A stretch of DNA of 64,000 nt from CAWHXG01 sp963833235 (GCA_963833235.1 CAWHXG010000003.1:124001-188000); one strand, 5' to 3'; shown: positions 8,162 to 18,671, numbered from the stretch's first letter. Notes: a model not told the origin generated them from the sequence alone. Translations and numbers: made by a program.

Positions 8162-8488
8162 ATGAAGAACGTCACCCTCAGCATCGACGATCACCTGCTC
8201 GACCGCGCCCGCAAGATCGCGGCCGAGCGGGGAACGAGCGTGAATCGCATGATCCGCGACTTTCTCGCGCGGGAGACGGCAGCCGAAACCCAGGATGCCT
8301 ATCGCGCGCGCATGGAGATGATCGACCTCGCCCAAGCCGGAGGCACCGCGCGCCTCATCCCATGGTCCCGAGAGGAGATCAGCGACCGTGATCTTTCTCG
8401 ATACGAACATCGTCGTCTACGCGGCGGCGGCCCGTCTGACGGCGCCACGCAAATGGAAGATCGCGACGGATCTGATGGCCAGCGCTGA
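8162..8488 (+). CDS. vapB: VapB-type antitoxin
   Basis: A 108-residue protein starting MKNVTLSIDDHLLDRARKIA, then AERGTSVNRMIRDFLARETA: a ribbon-helix-helix DNA-binding domain in the first 45 residues. It continues with WSREEISDRD, similar to the toxin-binding ends of antitoxins paired with PIN toxins. Relatives usually stop soon after that point; here the frame runs about 30 more residues and overlaps the toxin gene by 101 bases, which is long for such pairs. The ATG at 8162 is preferred over a GTG three codons upstream because TGGAAG sits just before it. Expected role: neutralises the VapC RNase and represses the operon. Confidence 0.8.
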   Translation: MKNVTLSIDDHLLDRARKIAAERGTSVNRMIRDFLARETAAETQDAYRARMEMIDLAQAGGTARLIPWSREEISDRDLSRYEHRRLRGGGPSDGATQMEDRDGSDGQR

Positions 8489-8798
8489 CTTCGCCCTCTC
8501 CGCTCAGGTCATGGCTGAGTTCGTCAACGTCGTGCGCCGGCGCCTCGATCCACCGATGCCCGAGCCGCTCATTGCCGATTGGCTCTCGCGCCTGGCCAGA
8601 AGGCCGCTGGCTCCTGTGGATGGCGCCCTGGTGATGCGGGGCCGCGAGATCTCGGAGCGGCACGTCCTGAACTATTACGATGGCGCGATCATCGCCGCGG
8701 CCGAACGGCTGGGCTGCGACACGGTCGTTTCGGAAGACCTGAGCGACGGTCAGCGCTATGGCGCCGTGACCGTCCGGAACCCCTTCAAGGAAGCCTGA
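8388..8798 (+). CDS. vapC: VapC-type PIN domain toxin (endoribonuclease)
   Basis: A 136-residue PIN domain protein with a GTG start at 8388. Conserved acidic residues are visible: Asp5 in MIFLDTNIVVYA, Glu in MAEFVNVVRR near 44, Asp in NYYDGAIIAAAERLGC near 99, and Asp in VVSEDLSDGQ near 117. These are the four-acid Mg site of PIN RNases, which cleave tRNA or rRNA in known VapC toxins. The gene overlaps the antitoxin gene. Its last codons contain AAGGAA, nine bases before the sucD ATG, so toxin translation and SucD translation may be coupled. The target RNA is unknown. Confidence 0.85.
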   Translation: MIFLDTNIVVYAAAARLTAPRKWKIATDLMASADFALSAQVMAEFVNVVRRRLDPPMPEPLIADWLSRLARRPLAPVDGALVMRGREISERHVLNYYDGAIIAAAERLGCDTVVSEDLSDGQRYGAVTVRNPFKEA

Positions 8799-8801
8799 CC
8801 C

Positions 8802-9684
8802 ATGGCCATTCTCGTCGACAAGACCACCCGCGTGATCTGCCAGGGCCTCACCGGCTCCCAGGGCACGTTCCACACCGAGCAGGCCATCGCCTACGGCACC
8901 CAGATGGTCGGCGGCGTCACGCCCGGCAAGGGCGGGCAGATCCACCTCGACCTGCCGGTCTTCGACACGCGTCCACGAGGCCCGCCGCGCGGCAACGCCA
9001 GCGCCACGGTCATCTACGTCCCGCCCCCCTTCGCCGCCGACAGCATCCTGGAGGCCATCGACGCGGGCATGGAGCTGATCGTCTGCATCACCGAAGGCAT
9101 CCCGGTGCTCGACATGATGCGCGTCAAGCGCGCGCTCGAGGGCACCTCCGCGATCCTGATCGGCCCGAACTGCCCCGGCGTCATCACGCCCGACGCCTGC
9201 AAGATCGGCATCATGCCCGGCCACATCCACAAGCGCGGCTCGGTCGGCGTCGTCTCGCGCTCCGGCACGCTCACCTACGAGGCCGTCAAGCAGACCACCG
9301 ACGTGGGCCTCGGCCAGTCCACCTGCGTCGGCATCGGCGGCGACCCGATCAAGGGCACCGAGCATATCGACGTGCTGGAATGGTTTCTCGCCGACGACGA
9401 AACCCAGAGCATCATCATGATCGGCGAGATCGGCGGCGCCGCCGAGGAGGAAGCCGCGCAGTTCCTGGCCGACGAGAAGAAGGCCGGCCGCTGGAAGCCC
9501 ACCGCGGGCTTCATCGCCGGGCGCACCGCGCCCCCGGGCCGCCGCATGGGCCATGCCGGCGCCATCGTCGCTGGCGGCAAGGGCGACGCGGAAGAGCAAG
9601 ATCGAGGCGATGAAGGCCGCCGGCATCACCGTGGCCGAAAGCCCCGCGGGCCTTGGCGAGGCGGTCCTGAAGGCCATCGGCTGA
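8802..9684 (+). CDS. sucD: Succinate-CoA ligase (ADP-forming), alpha subunit, frameshifted in this sequence
   Basis: It starts MAILVDKTTRVICQGLTGSQ with a CoA-binding Rossmann region. It carries GPNCPGVITPDACKIG and the phosphohistidine His251 in RTAPPGRRMGHAGAIV. Near 9594 an extra G shifts the frame; removing it restores SKIEAMKAAGITVAES to a TGA at 9682-9684 and the usual length of about 293 residues. Without that correction the frame runs on into the next gene as a 468-residue fusion. A second irregularity at about 8970-8993 replaces the expected segment after VFDT by an arginine/proline-rich stretch: one extra base near 8970 and one missing base near 8992 would explain it (VHEARRA becomes readable). 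The remainder is intact, so sequence error is more likely than gene loss. Confidence 0.85.
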
Positions 9685-10208
9685 TGGGCCCCGCCGCCGC
9701 GATCACCCGTGCCCTGCGCCGCTATGCCGATTTCTCCGACCGGTCCAGCGGCCCGGAATTCTGGTGGTTCCTCGCCTTCGGGCTGACGTTGCACATCGTC
9801 GGCCACGCGCTCGACGCGCTGATCTTCGGCGGCGGCACCGCGGCGCTCGACCTCAGCCCGCGCTTTCCGTTCACCATCGTCTTCACGCTCTTCCTCGTCA
9901 CGCCGCTCATCGCCACCGGCTTCCGCCGGCTGCACGACACCGGCCGCCCCGGTTGGCCGGTGCTGATCCCCTATGCGCTGATCGCCGGCGGCGCCATCGT
10001 CGCCTACTTCGGCATCCTCGGCGTCGGCCCCGTGGCCGAGGCGGGCGCCCCGCAGGACGATTTCGTGGGCGAGACCAGCGCCGGCGGCGGCCGCGTCGTG
10101 GCCGCCTTCGTCGTGATGCAGCTTTTCGGCGTCCTCATGCTGCTGTATCTGGCAGCGAAAGGCGGCGATCTGGCCGCGAATGCCTATGGCGCCCCGCCGC
10201 CGCGCTAA
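9684..10208 (+). CDS. DUF805 membrane protein
   Basis: A 174-residue protein whose ATG shares one base with the corrected sucD stop (TGATG). It opens with ALRRYADFSDRSSGPEFWWF, the RY-x-F-x-GR-S-E-FWWF signature of DUF805 proteins. Helices follow, with TGFRRLHDTGRPGW, the second family hallmark, and a final helix (VVMQLFGVLMLLYL). About four membrane segments are expected in the inner membrane. The function of DUF805 is unknown. In the uncorrected sequence it is read as a C-terminal extension of SucD, which I regard as an artefact. Confidence 0.88.
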   Translation: MGPAAAITRALRRYADFSDRSSGPEFWWFLAFGLTLHIVGHALDALIFGGGTAALDLSPRFPFTIVFTLFLVTPLIATGFRRLHDTGRPGWPVLIPYALIAGGAIVAYFGILGVGPVAEAGAPQDDFVGETSAGGGRVVAAFVVMQLFGVLMLLYLAAKGGDLAANAYGAPPPR

Positions 10209-10261
10209 GCCCGCCCTGCCGCGGCGCCGCCAAGGGGCCGCACCCGAACCGAGGTGACCCC

Positions 10262-13235
10262 ATGACCGAGCAATCCCCCAACGACGTGTTCCACGCCTCA
10301 AGCTTCCTGCAGGGGCAGAACGCCGGATACATCGAGCAGCTCTACGCCCGCTACGCTGCCGACCCCGCCGCGGTCGACGAGGCGTGGCGCGACTTCTTCA
10401 AGGCGCTCGGCGATGCCGACGCCGACGTGCGCGCCGAGGCGAAAGGCCCCTCCTGGGGCCGGCCCGATTGGCCGCCCACGCCCGACGACGAGCTGACCCA
10501 CGCGTTCGACGGCAACTGGGCCGATCCCGCCCCGCAGGCGAAGGAGGCGCGCGCCGCCTCCGGCAAGATCCGCGCCAAGGCCGAGGAGCAGTCCGTCAAG
10601 GTCAGCGACGAGGCGATCAAGCGCGCCGTGCTCGACAGCATCCGCGCGCTTGATGCTGATCCGCGCCTACCGCATCCGCGGCCATTTGGTGGCCAAGCTC
10701 GATCCGCTCGGCATGCGCGAGCTGACCCACCATCCCGAGCTCGACCCCAAATCCTACGGCTTCGCCGAGGCCGACATGGACCGCCCGATCTTCATCGACA
10801 AGGTGCTGGGCCTCGACATCGCCACCATGCGCGAGATCCTCGCCATCGTGAAGCGCACCTACTGCGGCACCTTCGCGCTGCAGTACATGCACATCTCCGA
10901 CCCCGAACAGGCCGCCTGGCTGAAGGAACGGATCGAGGGCTTCGACAAGGAAATTCGGTTCACCCGCGAGGGGCGCCGCGCCATCCTCAACAAGCTGGTC
11001 GAGGCGGAGGGCTTCGAGAAGTTCCTGCACGTCAAGTACATGGGCACCAAGCGCTTCGGGCTCGACGGCGGCGAAAGCCTGATCCCGGCGATGGAGCAGG
11101 TCATCAAGCGCGGCGGCGCGCTCGGCGTGCGCGAGATCGCCATCGGCATGCCGCATCGCGGCCGCCTCAGCGTGTTGTGCAACGTGCTGGCCAAACCCTA
11201 CCGGGCGATCTTCAACGAGTTCCAGGGCGGCAGCTTCAAGCCCGAGGCCGTCGACGGCTCCGGCGACGTCAAGTACCACCTCGGCGCCTCCTCGGACCGG
11301 GAGTTCGACGGCAACAACGTGCACCTCTCGCTCACCGCGAACCCGAGCCACCTGGAGGCGGTGAACCCCGTGGTCCTCGGCAAGGCCCGCGCCAAGCAGG
11401 ACCAGATCAACGACAGCCAGCGCGCGCAGGTGCTGCCGATCCTGCTGCACGGCGATGCGGCCTTCGCGGGGCAAGGCGTGGTGGCGGAATGCTTCGCGCT
11501 CAGCGGCCTGCGCGGCCACCGCACCGGCGGCACCATGCATATCGTGGTCAACAACCAGATCGGCTTCACCACCTCGCCGCATTTCAGCCGCTCGTCGCCC
11601 TACCCCACCGACATCGCGCTGGTGGTCGAGGCGCCGATCTTCCACGTCAACGGCGACGATCCCGAGGCCGTGGTGCATGCCGCGAAGGTCGCCACCGAGT
11701 TCCGGCAGAAGTTCCACAAGGACGTGGTGATCGACATCTTCTGCTATCGCCGCTTCGGGCACAACGAGGGCGACGAGCCCATGTTCACGCAGCCCGAGAT
11801 GTACAAGAAGATCAAGAAGCACAAGACCACGCTGCAGCTCTACACCGAGCGTCTGGTCGCCGACGACCTGATCCCCGAGGGCGAGATCGAGGAGATGAAA
11901 TCCGCCTTCCAGGCGCATCTCAACGAAGAGTTCGAGGCCGGCAAGGACTACAAGCCCAACAAGGCCGACTGGCTCGACGGCCGCTGGTCGCATCTGGACC
12001 GGCGCGAGGCCGACGACTACGACCCCGGCCAGACCTGGATCAAGAAGAAGACCTTCGAGGATATCGGCGCCGCGCTCACCCGCGTGCCCGAGGGCTTCGC
12101 GCTGCACCGCACCGTCGGCCGCCTGCTCGAGGCCAAGGAGAAGATGTTCGAGACCGGCGAGGGCTTCGACTGGGCCACCGCCGAGGCTCTGGCCTTCGGC
12201 TCGCTCGCGGTCGAGGGCTATCCGGTGCGCCTCTCGGGGCAGGACAGCTCGCGCGGTACGTTCAGCCAGCGCCACTCCGCCTTCATCGACCAGAAGACCG
12301 AAGAACGGTACTATCCGCTCAACGCCATCCGCGAGGGCCAGTCCCGCTACGAGGTGATCGACAGCGCGCTCAGCGAATACGCCGTGCTCGGCTTCGAATA
12401 CGGCTATTCGCTGGCCGAGCCCAACGCGCTGGTGGCCTGGGAGGCGCAGTTCGGCGACTTCGCCAACGGCGCGCAGATCATGTTCGACCAGTTCATCAGT
12501 TCCGGCGAGCGCAAGTGGCTGCGCATGTCGGGCCTGGTGATGCTTCTGCCCCACGGCTTCGAGGGCCAGGGACCCGAGCATTCCTCCGCCCGGCTCGAAC
12601 GCTTCCTGCAGATGTCGGCCGAGGACAACTGGATCGTCGCCAACTGCACGACGCCCGCCAACTACTTCCACATCCTGCGCCGCCAGCTGCACCGCAGCTT
12701 CCGCAAGCCGCTCGTGCTGATGACGCCGAAGTCGCTCCTGCGCCACAAGCTCGCCGTCAGCCAGAAGGAGAACTTCCTGAAAGGCTCCTCCTTCCACCGG
12801 GTGCTCTGGGACGATGCGCAATACGGCCATTCCACCGCCACCCTGAAGGACGATGCCGGCATCCGCCGCGTGGTCCTCTGCTCCGGCAAGGTCTACTACG
12901 ACCTGCTCGAGGCGCGCGACAAGGCGGGGCAGGACGACGTCTATCTCTTGCGGGTCGAGCAGTTCTATCCCTTCCCCGCCCTCAGCCTCGTCAAGGAGCT
13001 CGAGCGCTTCAAGGCCGCGGAGGTGATCTGGTGCCAGGAAGAGCCCAAGAACCAGGGCGGCTGGACCTATATCGAGCCCAATCTCGAATGGGTCCTCACC
13101 CGCATCGGCGCCAGCCAGAGCCGGCCGCGCTATGTCGGTCGCCCCGCCTCCGCCTCGCCCGCCACGGGCCTCGCCAGCCAGCACAAGGCCCAGCAGGCCG
13201 CGCTGGTCAACGATGCCCTGGGCCTCGGCGGCTGA
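10262..13235 (+). CDS. sucA: 2-oxoglutarate dehydrogenase E1 component, frameshifted in this sequence
   Basis: About 990 residues once one extra T at 10650-10651 is removed, which matches the family length. The first part has MTEQSPNDVFHASSFLQGQN and the E2-interaction region. After the shift come LMLIRAYRIRGHLVAKLDPLG, the ThDP domain (IGMPHRGRLSVLCNVL, HGDAAFAGQGVVAE, FSRSSPYPTDIA), then the transketolase-like domain and the C-terminal WCQEEPKNQGGWTYIEP. The enzyme decarboxylates 2-oxoglutarate and succinylates the lipoyl groups of SucB. GAGGTGA precedes the ATG. As read, translation would end or scramble about 130 residues in, so the indel matters for any automatic annotation. Confidence 0.93.
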
Positions 13236-13322
13236 TCCCGCCGCCCCGATACCGCCAGCCCGCCACCGCCACCCCGACACCGCCGCCCGAGCCAGAAACC
13301 CGATCCGCCCGAAGGAAACCCA

Positions 13323-14961
<1,639 letters not shown>

Positions 14962-15003
14962 CCGCCACGCCACGCGCCTTTGACAGGGAAAGGCCTCGCT
15001 CCG

Positions 15004-15396
15004 ATGATCGCCGCCGATCCAAGATATCTGGCAACGCTGCTGGTGCTTTCCCTGAGTGCCGGATGCACCGCCGTCGAACCCGGGTCGCTCTATACCGGGG
15101 TCGGGTTCACGGTTGCCGATGGCCCCGCCGCAAGTCGCCCCGCAGGCCCGGCCCGGCGCGACGCCGCCGCGGCGTCCTGTCGTACCGGGGCCGAACGCGC
15201 ACAGGCCGCGGCAGAGAAGAGAGAGCAGAGTGAATACCGCGGGCGGAGCCTGGACCTCGACCGGGACAGGTTCCTCGCGACGGTCGTCTTGATGGCTGTG
15301 GTGAGCAGCGCAGTCACACAGGCGGGGCAGAAGGCGGGGCAAGAGGCATTCAACATGTGCATGGCGCGATTGGATCTCGTCCCGGCCCCGGTATAG
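15004..15396 (+). CDS. Putative lipoprotein, hypothetical
   Basis: A 130-residue protein with signal peptide MIAADPRYLATLLVLSLSAG and a lipobox-like LSAGC, so Cys21 would be lipidated. The mature part is Ala/Arg/Glu-rich (RAQAAAEKREQSEYRGRSLD) and may be helical. A further hydrophobic stretch (FLATVVLMAVVSSAV) comes near the end, followed by NMCMARLDLVPAPV. A TTG at 14980 is an alternative start. I do not recognise the family. It is the first of three small lipoprotein-like genes between sucB and lpd. Confidence 0.55.
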   Translation: MIAADPRYLATLLVLSLSAGCTAVEPGSLYTGVGFTVADGPAASRPAGPARRDAAAASCRTGAERAQAAAEKREQSEYRGRSLDLDRDRFLATVVLMAVVSSAVTQAGQKAGQEAFNMCMARLDLVPAPV

Positions 15397-15447
15397 TCCC
15401 CCGACCCGCCAGCCTGCACGGGGGCCGCCGGACCAAAGGAGAATTGC

Positions 15448-15759
15448 ATGCAGTCGAACGAGAGACCGGATCGGCCACGCCCGGCCCGAACCCCGCGCCT
15501 CGGCACAGGCGGGCACGGGCCGGTCGCGGCGGGGTCCGGCACAGGGCGTCCCGCGTCCCTCGCGGCGCGGCCTGTCCTCGCCCTGGCCCTCGCATTGCCC
15601 CTGGCCGGCCTCCTCGCCGGCTGCCAGCCCGGGGCCTCCCCCGGCGAAGCGGCCGTCGGCGGCATCGCGGCAGAGGCGGCCCAGTCCGGCACCGCCTCCG
15701 GCACCCAGTCGCGCGGCATCAACGATGCCTCCCCCGGCAAGCCCATCGGCCGCCGATGA
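15448..15759 (+). CDS. Putative small lipoprotein, hypothetical
   Basis: A 103-residue protein whose ATG follows AAAGGAGAATTGC, a strong ribosome binding site. About 40 Arg/Pro/Gly-rich residues precede a hydrophobic run (LALALALPLAGLLAGC) ending in a lipobox-like LLAGC. The mature part is short and low in complexity (EAAVGGIAAEAAQSGTAS). The unusually long N-terminal region before the hydrophobic run suggests that the true start could be internal. No family is recognised. Confidence 0.5.
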   Translation: MQSNERPDRPRPARTPRLGTGGHGPVAAGSGTGRPASLAARPVLALALALPLAGLLAGCQPGASPGEAAVGGIAAEAAQSGTASGTQSRGINDASPGKPIGRR

Positions 15760-15805
15760 CCCGCCTTGCGTCCTCCGCTCCGCGACCGGCCAGCCCGGGG
15801 CGGCC

Positions 15806-16174
15806 ATGATCCGACATGCCGCGGGCCTTCTCGCCTGCCTGGGGCTCGGCGCCTGCGCCGGCCAGGGCCCGACGCTCGCCTCGCTGCCGCGTCCGGGCGA
15901 CCTCCGCGGCACCGAAAGGCCGCCGGCCATCGCCAGCGTCCGTCACGTGCCCAGCAACGACGCCTACGGCGACGCGCGCCTGCACCTCTTCGTCATCCAG
16001 CCAGCCGCGCCGCGCAGCTTGGCCGCGCGCAAGCGCGCCGCCCGCGCCGCCCTGCGCCGCGATCCTGCCTGCCGCTGGGTCGACGCGCCGGACGACGTGC
16101 TGCGCGCCGAGACCGCCAAGCAGGGCGCCCGCTATGCCGAAAGCTATCTCGTCGCCCCCGTGCGCTGCACATGA
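15806..16174 (+). CDS. Putative lipoprotein, hypothetical
   Basis: A 122-residue protein from the ATG at 15806, with MIRHAAGLLACLGLGACAGQ as a lipoprotein signal (LGAC lipobox). The mature part has HVPSNDAYGDARLHLFVIQP and a basic region AARKRAARAALRRDPACRWV, then a C-terminal YAESYLVAPVRCT. Two further cysteines could pair. No known domain is recognised. The final codons CGC TGC ACA TGA are the first unit of a 17-base tandem repeat that continues past the stop. Confidence 0.6.
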   Translation: MIRHAAGLLACLGLGACAGQGPTLASLPRPGDLRGTERPPAIASVRHVPSNDAYGDARLHLFVIQPAAPRSLAARKRAARAALRRDPACRWVDAPDDVLRAETAKQGARYAESYLVAPVRCT

Positions 16175-16235
16175 CCCTCCGCTGCACATGACCTTCCGCT
16201 GCCCATGACCCTCCACTACCTCCGCTGCACCTGAC
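16163..16235. repeat. 17-bp tandem repeat spanning a stop codon
   Basis: Three consecutive 17-base units at 16163-16179, 16180-16196 and 16197-16213 share CGCTGC-C-ATGACC-TC with one or two substitutions each. A partial fourth copy is at 16223-16235. The first unit encodes the end of the upstream lipoprotein, including its stop. Slippage duplication of the gene end is the simplest explanation. Confidence 0.7.
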
Positions 16236-16312
16236 AGCCCCGTCCACCGCAGGGCGGGGTTCCCCTCGCCGCCCCGCCACGCCGCTTCGCCTGACCCGTC
16301 AAAGGACCGCCC

Positions 16313-16582
16313 ATGGCCACCCAACTGCTCTGCCGCTTCGATACCGAAGACTTCGACGCCTGGCGCAAAGCCTTCGATGCGGATGCCGAAGACCGCCGCG
16401 AGGCCGGGCTGAGCCAGCTGCAGCTCTGGCGCGAGCCGGGGCAGCCGGGCCGCGCCTGGGTGCTCTTCCGCGTCAACGACCCGGATCGTGCCCGCGCCTG
16501 GGCCAAGGCCCCCGCCACCCGGGTGGCCGCCGACCGCGCCGGCGTCACCGCCAGCGACGCGCATTTTCTCGAAACCCTCTGA
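16313..16582 (+). CDS. Small conserved protein, possible dimeric alpha/beta-barrel fold
   Basis: An 89-residue protein starting MATQLLCRFDTEDFDAWRKA, with LQLWREPGQPGRAWVLFRVN and DPDRARAWAKAPATR later. The alternation of beta strand and helix, the W/F-rich pattern and the size resemble single-domain ferredoxin-like (ABM-type) proteins, but the fold is a guess from pattern. An AAAGGA lies upstream of the ATG. It is followed 18 bases later by the MAPEG gene and belongs to the small-gene cargo between sucB and lpd. No function is assigned. Confidence 0.6.
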   Translation: MATQLLCRFDTEDFDAWRKAFDADAEDRREAGLSQLQLWREPGQPGRAWVLFRVNDPDRARAWAKAPATRVAADRAGVTASDAHFLETL

Positions 16583-16600
16583 GCCCCCGAAAGGCCATCC

Positions 16601-17002
16601 ATGACCCCCGAACTCACCGCCCTCGCCCTCGCCGGCCTGCTCCAGGGCGTCCAATTCGCCCTCATGGCGATCCCGGCCAACCGCGAACTTGGCCCGAAGG
16701 CCACCCTTAGCCCGCGCGACGGCGCCGATCTGGCATCCGGCATGTCGACCCGCACCGCCCGCCTCAAGCGCGCGCTTGAGAACCATTTCGAGGGGCTCAT
16801 CCTCTTCACCCTCGCCGTCGTTGTGGTCACCGCCGGGGCCGGCTCCAGCCCGCTCACGGCCGTCTGCGCCTGGGTGTATCTTCTCGCCCGCATCGCCTAT
16901 GTCCCGGCCTATGCGTTCGGCTGGGTGCCGTGGCGGTCGGTGATCTGGTCCGTGGGCTGGCTTGCGACTATGGTGATGATCCTGGCCGCGTTAATTTTCT
17001 AG
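16601..17002 (+). CDS. MAPEG family membrane protein
   Basis: A 133-residue protein with four hydrophobic segments and the MAPEG pattern: an N-terminal helix with MAIPANRELGPKATLSPRDG, then the central TARLKRALENHFEGLILFTL, whose R-x-x-R-A-x-x-N-x-x-E is the glutathione/lipid-site signature. It ends with ARIAYVPAYAFGWVPWRSVI. Family members are glutathione S-transferase-like or eicosanoid-metabolising integral membrane proteins; bacterial members are mostly uncharacterised. The length is typical. Confidence 0.85.
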   Translation: MTPELTALALAGLLQGVQFALMAIPANRELGPKATLSPRDGADLASGMSTRTARLKRALENHFEGLILFTLAVVVVTAGAGSSPLTAVCAWVYLLARIAYVPAYAFGWVPWRSVIWSVGWLATMVMILAALIF

Positions 17003-17098
17003 GTCGCGACCGCCCGCAGGGGTCCGACACAAAGCCGACCGAAAGCCGACACAACGCCGACACCGTTTTCGGCGCCGCATTTCCACCGGGAGAGCCTC

Positions 17099-18487
17099 AT
17101 GGCAGAGTATGATGTGATCGTGATCGGCAGCGGCCCGGGGGGCTACGTCTGCGCCATCCGCTGCGCCCAGCTGGGCCTAAGGGTCGCCTGCGTCGAGGGC
17201 CGCGAAACGCTCGGCGGCACCTGCCTCAACATCGGCTGCATCCCCTCCAAGGCGCTGCTCCACGCCAGCCACCAGCTGCACGAAGTCCATGAGAACTTTG
17301 AGAAAATGGGGATCATGGGCGCCAAGCCGAAGGTGGATTGGGGCAAGATGCTCGCCTACAAGGACGACACGATCGGCCAGAACACCAAAGGCATCGAGTT
17401 CCTGTTCAAGAAGAACAAGATCGACTGGCTGAAAGGCTGGGGCAGCATCCCCGAGGCCGGCAAGGTGGCGGTCGGCGAAGAGACGCACAGCGCGAAAAAC
17501 ATAATCATCGCAAGCGGTTCCGAGCCGTCGTCGCTCCCCGGCATCGAGATCGACGAGACCGTCGTGGTCACCTCCGAAGGCGCCCTGAAGCTCGGCCGCA
17601 TCCCCCAGAAGCTGGTCGTCATCGGCGCCGGCGTCATCGGCCTGGAGCTCGGCTCCGTCTACGCCCGCCTCGGCTCAGAGGTGAAGGTGGTGGAGTTCAT
17701 GGACGCCATCACCCCCGGCATGGATGCCGAAGTCTCGCGCCAGTTCCAGAAGATCCTGTCGAAGCAGGGGCTTGAGTTCATTCTCGGCGCCGCCGTCCAG
17801 TCCGTCGACACCTCCGGCAAGACGCCCGAGGTCACCTACAAGCTCAAGAAGGACGACAGCGAACATACGCTTCAGGCCGACACGATCCTCGTCTCGACCG
17901 GCCGCCGCCCCTATACCGACGGGCTGGGGCTGGAGGCGCTCGGCGTCGCCATGACCAACCGTGGCCAGATCAAGACCGACAAGCATTACGCCACCAATAT
18001 CAAGGGCGTGTACGCCATAGGCGATGCGATCGAAGGCCCCATGCTGGCCCACAAGGCCGAGGACGAAGGCATGGCAGTGGCCGAGATCCTCGCGGGGCAA
18101 GCCGGCCACGTGAACTACGGCGTCATCCCGTCGGTCATCTACACCCATCCCGAGGTCGCCAGCGTCGGCCAGACCGAGGAGCAGCTCAAGGCCGCCGAAC
18201 ACCCTTACAAGGCAGGGAAATTCAGCTTCATGGGCAATGGCCGCGCCAAGGCCAACTTCGCCGCCGACGGGTTCGTGAAGATCCTCGCCGACGCGAAGAC
18301 CGACCGTATCCTCGGCGCCCACATCATCGGCCCGATGGCCGGCGACCTGCTCCACGAGATCTGCGTCGCGATGGAATTCGGCGCCGCCGCCGAAGACCTC
18401 GCCCGCACCTGCCACGCCCACCCGACCTATTCGGAAGCGGTGCGCGAGGCCGCGCTCGCCTGCGGCGACGGAGCGATCCACGCCTGA
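17099..18487 (+). CDS. lpd: Dihydrolipoyl dehydrogenase (E3)
   Basis: A 462-residue FAD disulfide oxidoreductase. The FAD-binding GSGPGG is at 10-15, and the redox pair Cys42 and Cys47 is in GGTCLNIGCIPSKALL. The NAD-binding GAGVIGLELGSVYARLG, the second FAD segment YAIGDAIEGPMLAHKAEDEG, and the C-terminal His-Glu in CHAHPTYSEAV are all present. It reoxidises the lipoyl groups of SucB and may serve other 2-oxoacid dehydrogenases as well. The sequence is intact and ends the sucCDAB-lpd block. A weak hairpin follows. Confidence 0.96.
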   Translation: MAEYDVIVIGSGPGGYVCAIRCAQLGLRVACVEGRETLGGTCLNIGCIPSKALLHASHQLHEVHENFEKMGIMGAKPKVDWGKMLAYKDDTIGQNTKGIEFLFKKNKIDWLKGWGSIPEAGKVAVGEETHSAKNIIIASGSEPSSLPGIEIDETVVVTSEGALKLGRIPQKLVVIGAGVIGLELGSVYARLGSEVKVVEFMDAITPGMDAEVSRQFQKILSKQGLEFILGAAVQSVDTSGKTPEVTYKLKKDDSEHTLQADTILVSTGRRPYTDGLGLEALGVAMTNRGQIKTDKHYATNIKGVYAIGDAIEGPMLAHKAEDEGMAVAEILAGQAGHVNYGVIPSVIYTHPEVASVGQTEEQLKAAEHPYKAGKFSFMGNGRAKANFAADGFVKILADAKTDRILGAHIIGPMAGDLLHEICVAMEFGAAAEDLARTCHAHPTYSEAVREAALACGDGAIHA

Positions 18488-18494
18488 CGTCCGC

Positions 18495-18519
18495 ACGGGG
18501 AGCCTGGGCTCCACCCCGT
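18495..18519 (+). terminator. Candidate imperfect hairpin after lpd
   Basis: ACGGGGAGCC and GGCTCCACCCCGT can pair with a three-base bulge, starting eight bases after the lpd stop. There is no real T-tract (GTTGTAGG follows), so termination here is uncertain. Confidence 0.35.
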
Positions 18520-18671
18520 TGTAGGAGCGGTCGAAATTCGTCCCACGGCATCCCCTGCCGCACTACCGCGCGGCAGGGAACGTCTTCGCCTGCGGCCATC
18601 GGCGTCCCCGCCTGTACCGCGCCGCGATCTTCTGCAATCGTCCTTAACGCATTGCTAACGGGCCCCGAAAT

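Noticed and set aside
8802..10208. A natural SucD-DUF805 fusion protein
   Set aside because: The exact SucD C-terminus and stop are restored by removing one base, and the DUF805 gene has its own overlapping start.
10617..13280. An 887-codon open frame on the strand opposite sucA
   Set aside because: It mirrors the codon pattern of sucA, has low-complexity Gly/Ala/Val/Asp-rich composition, no ribosome binding site, and no recognisable domain. It is a typical antisense frame in GC-rich DNA.
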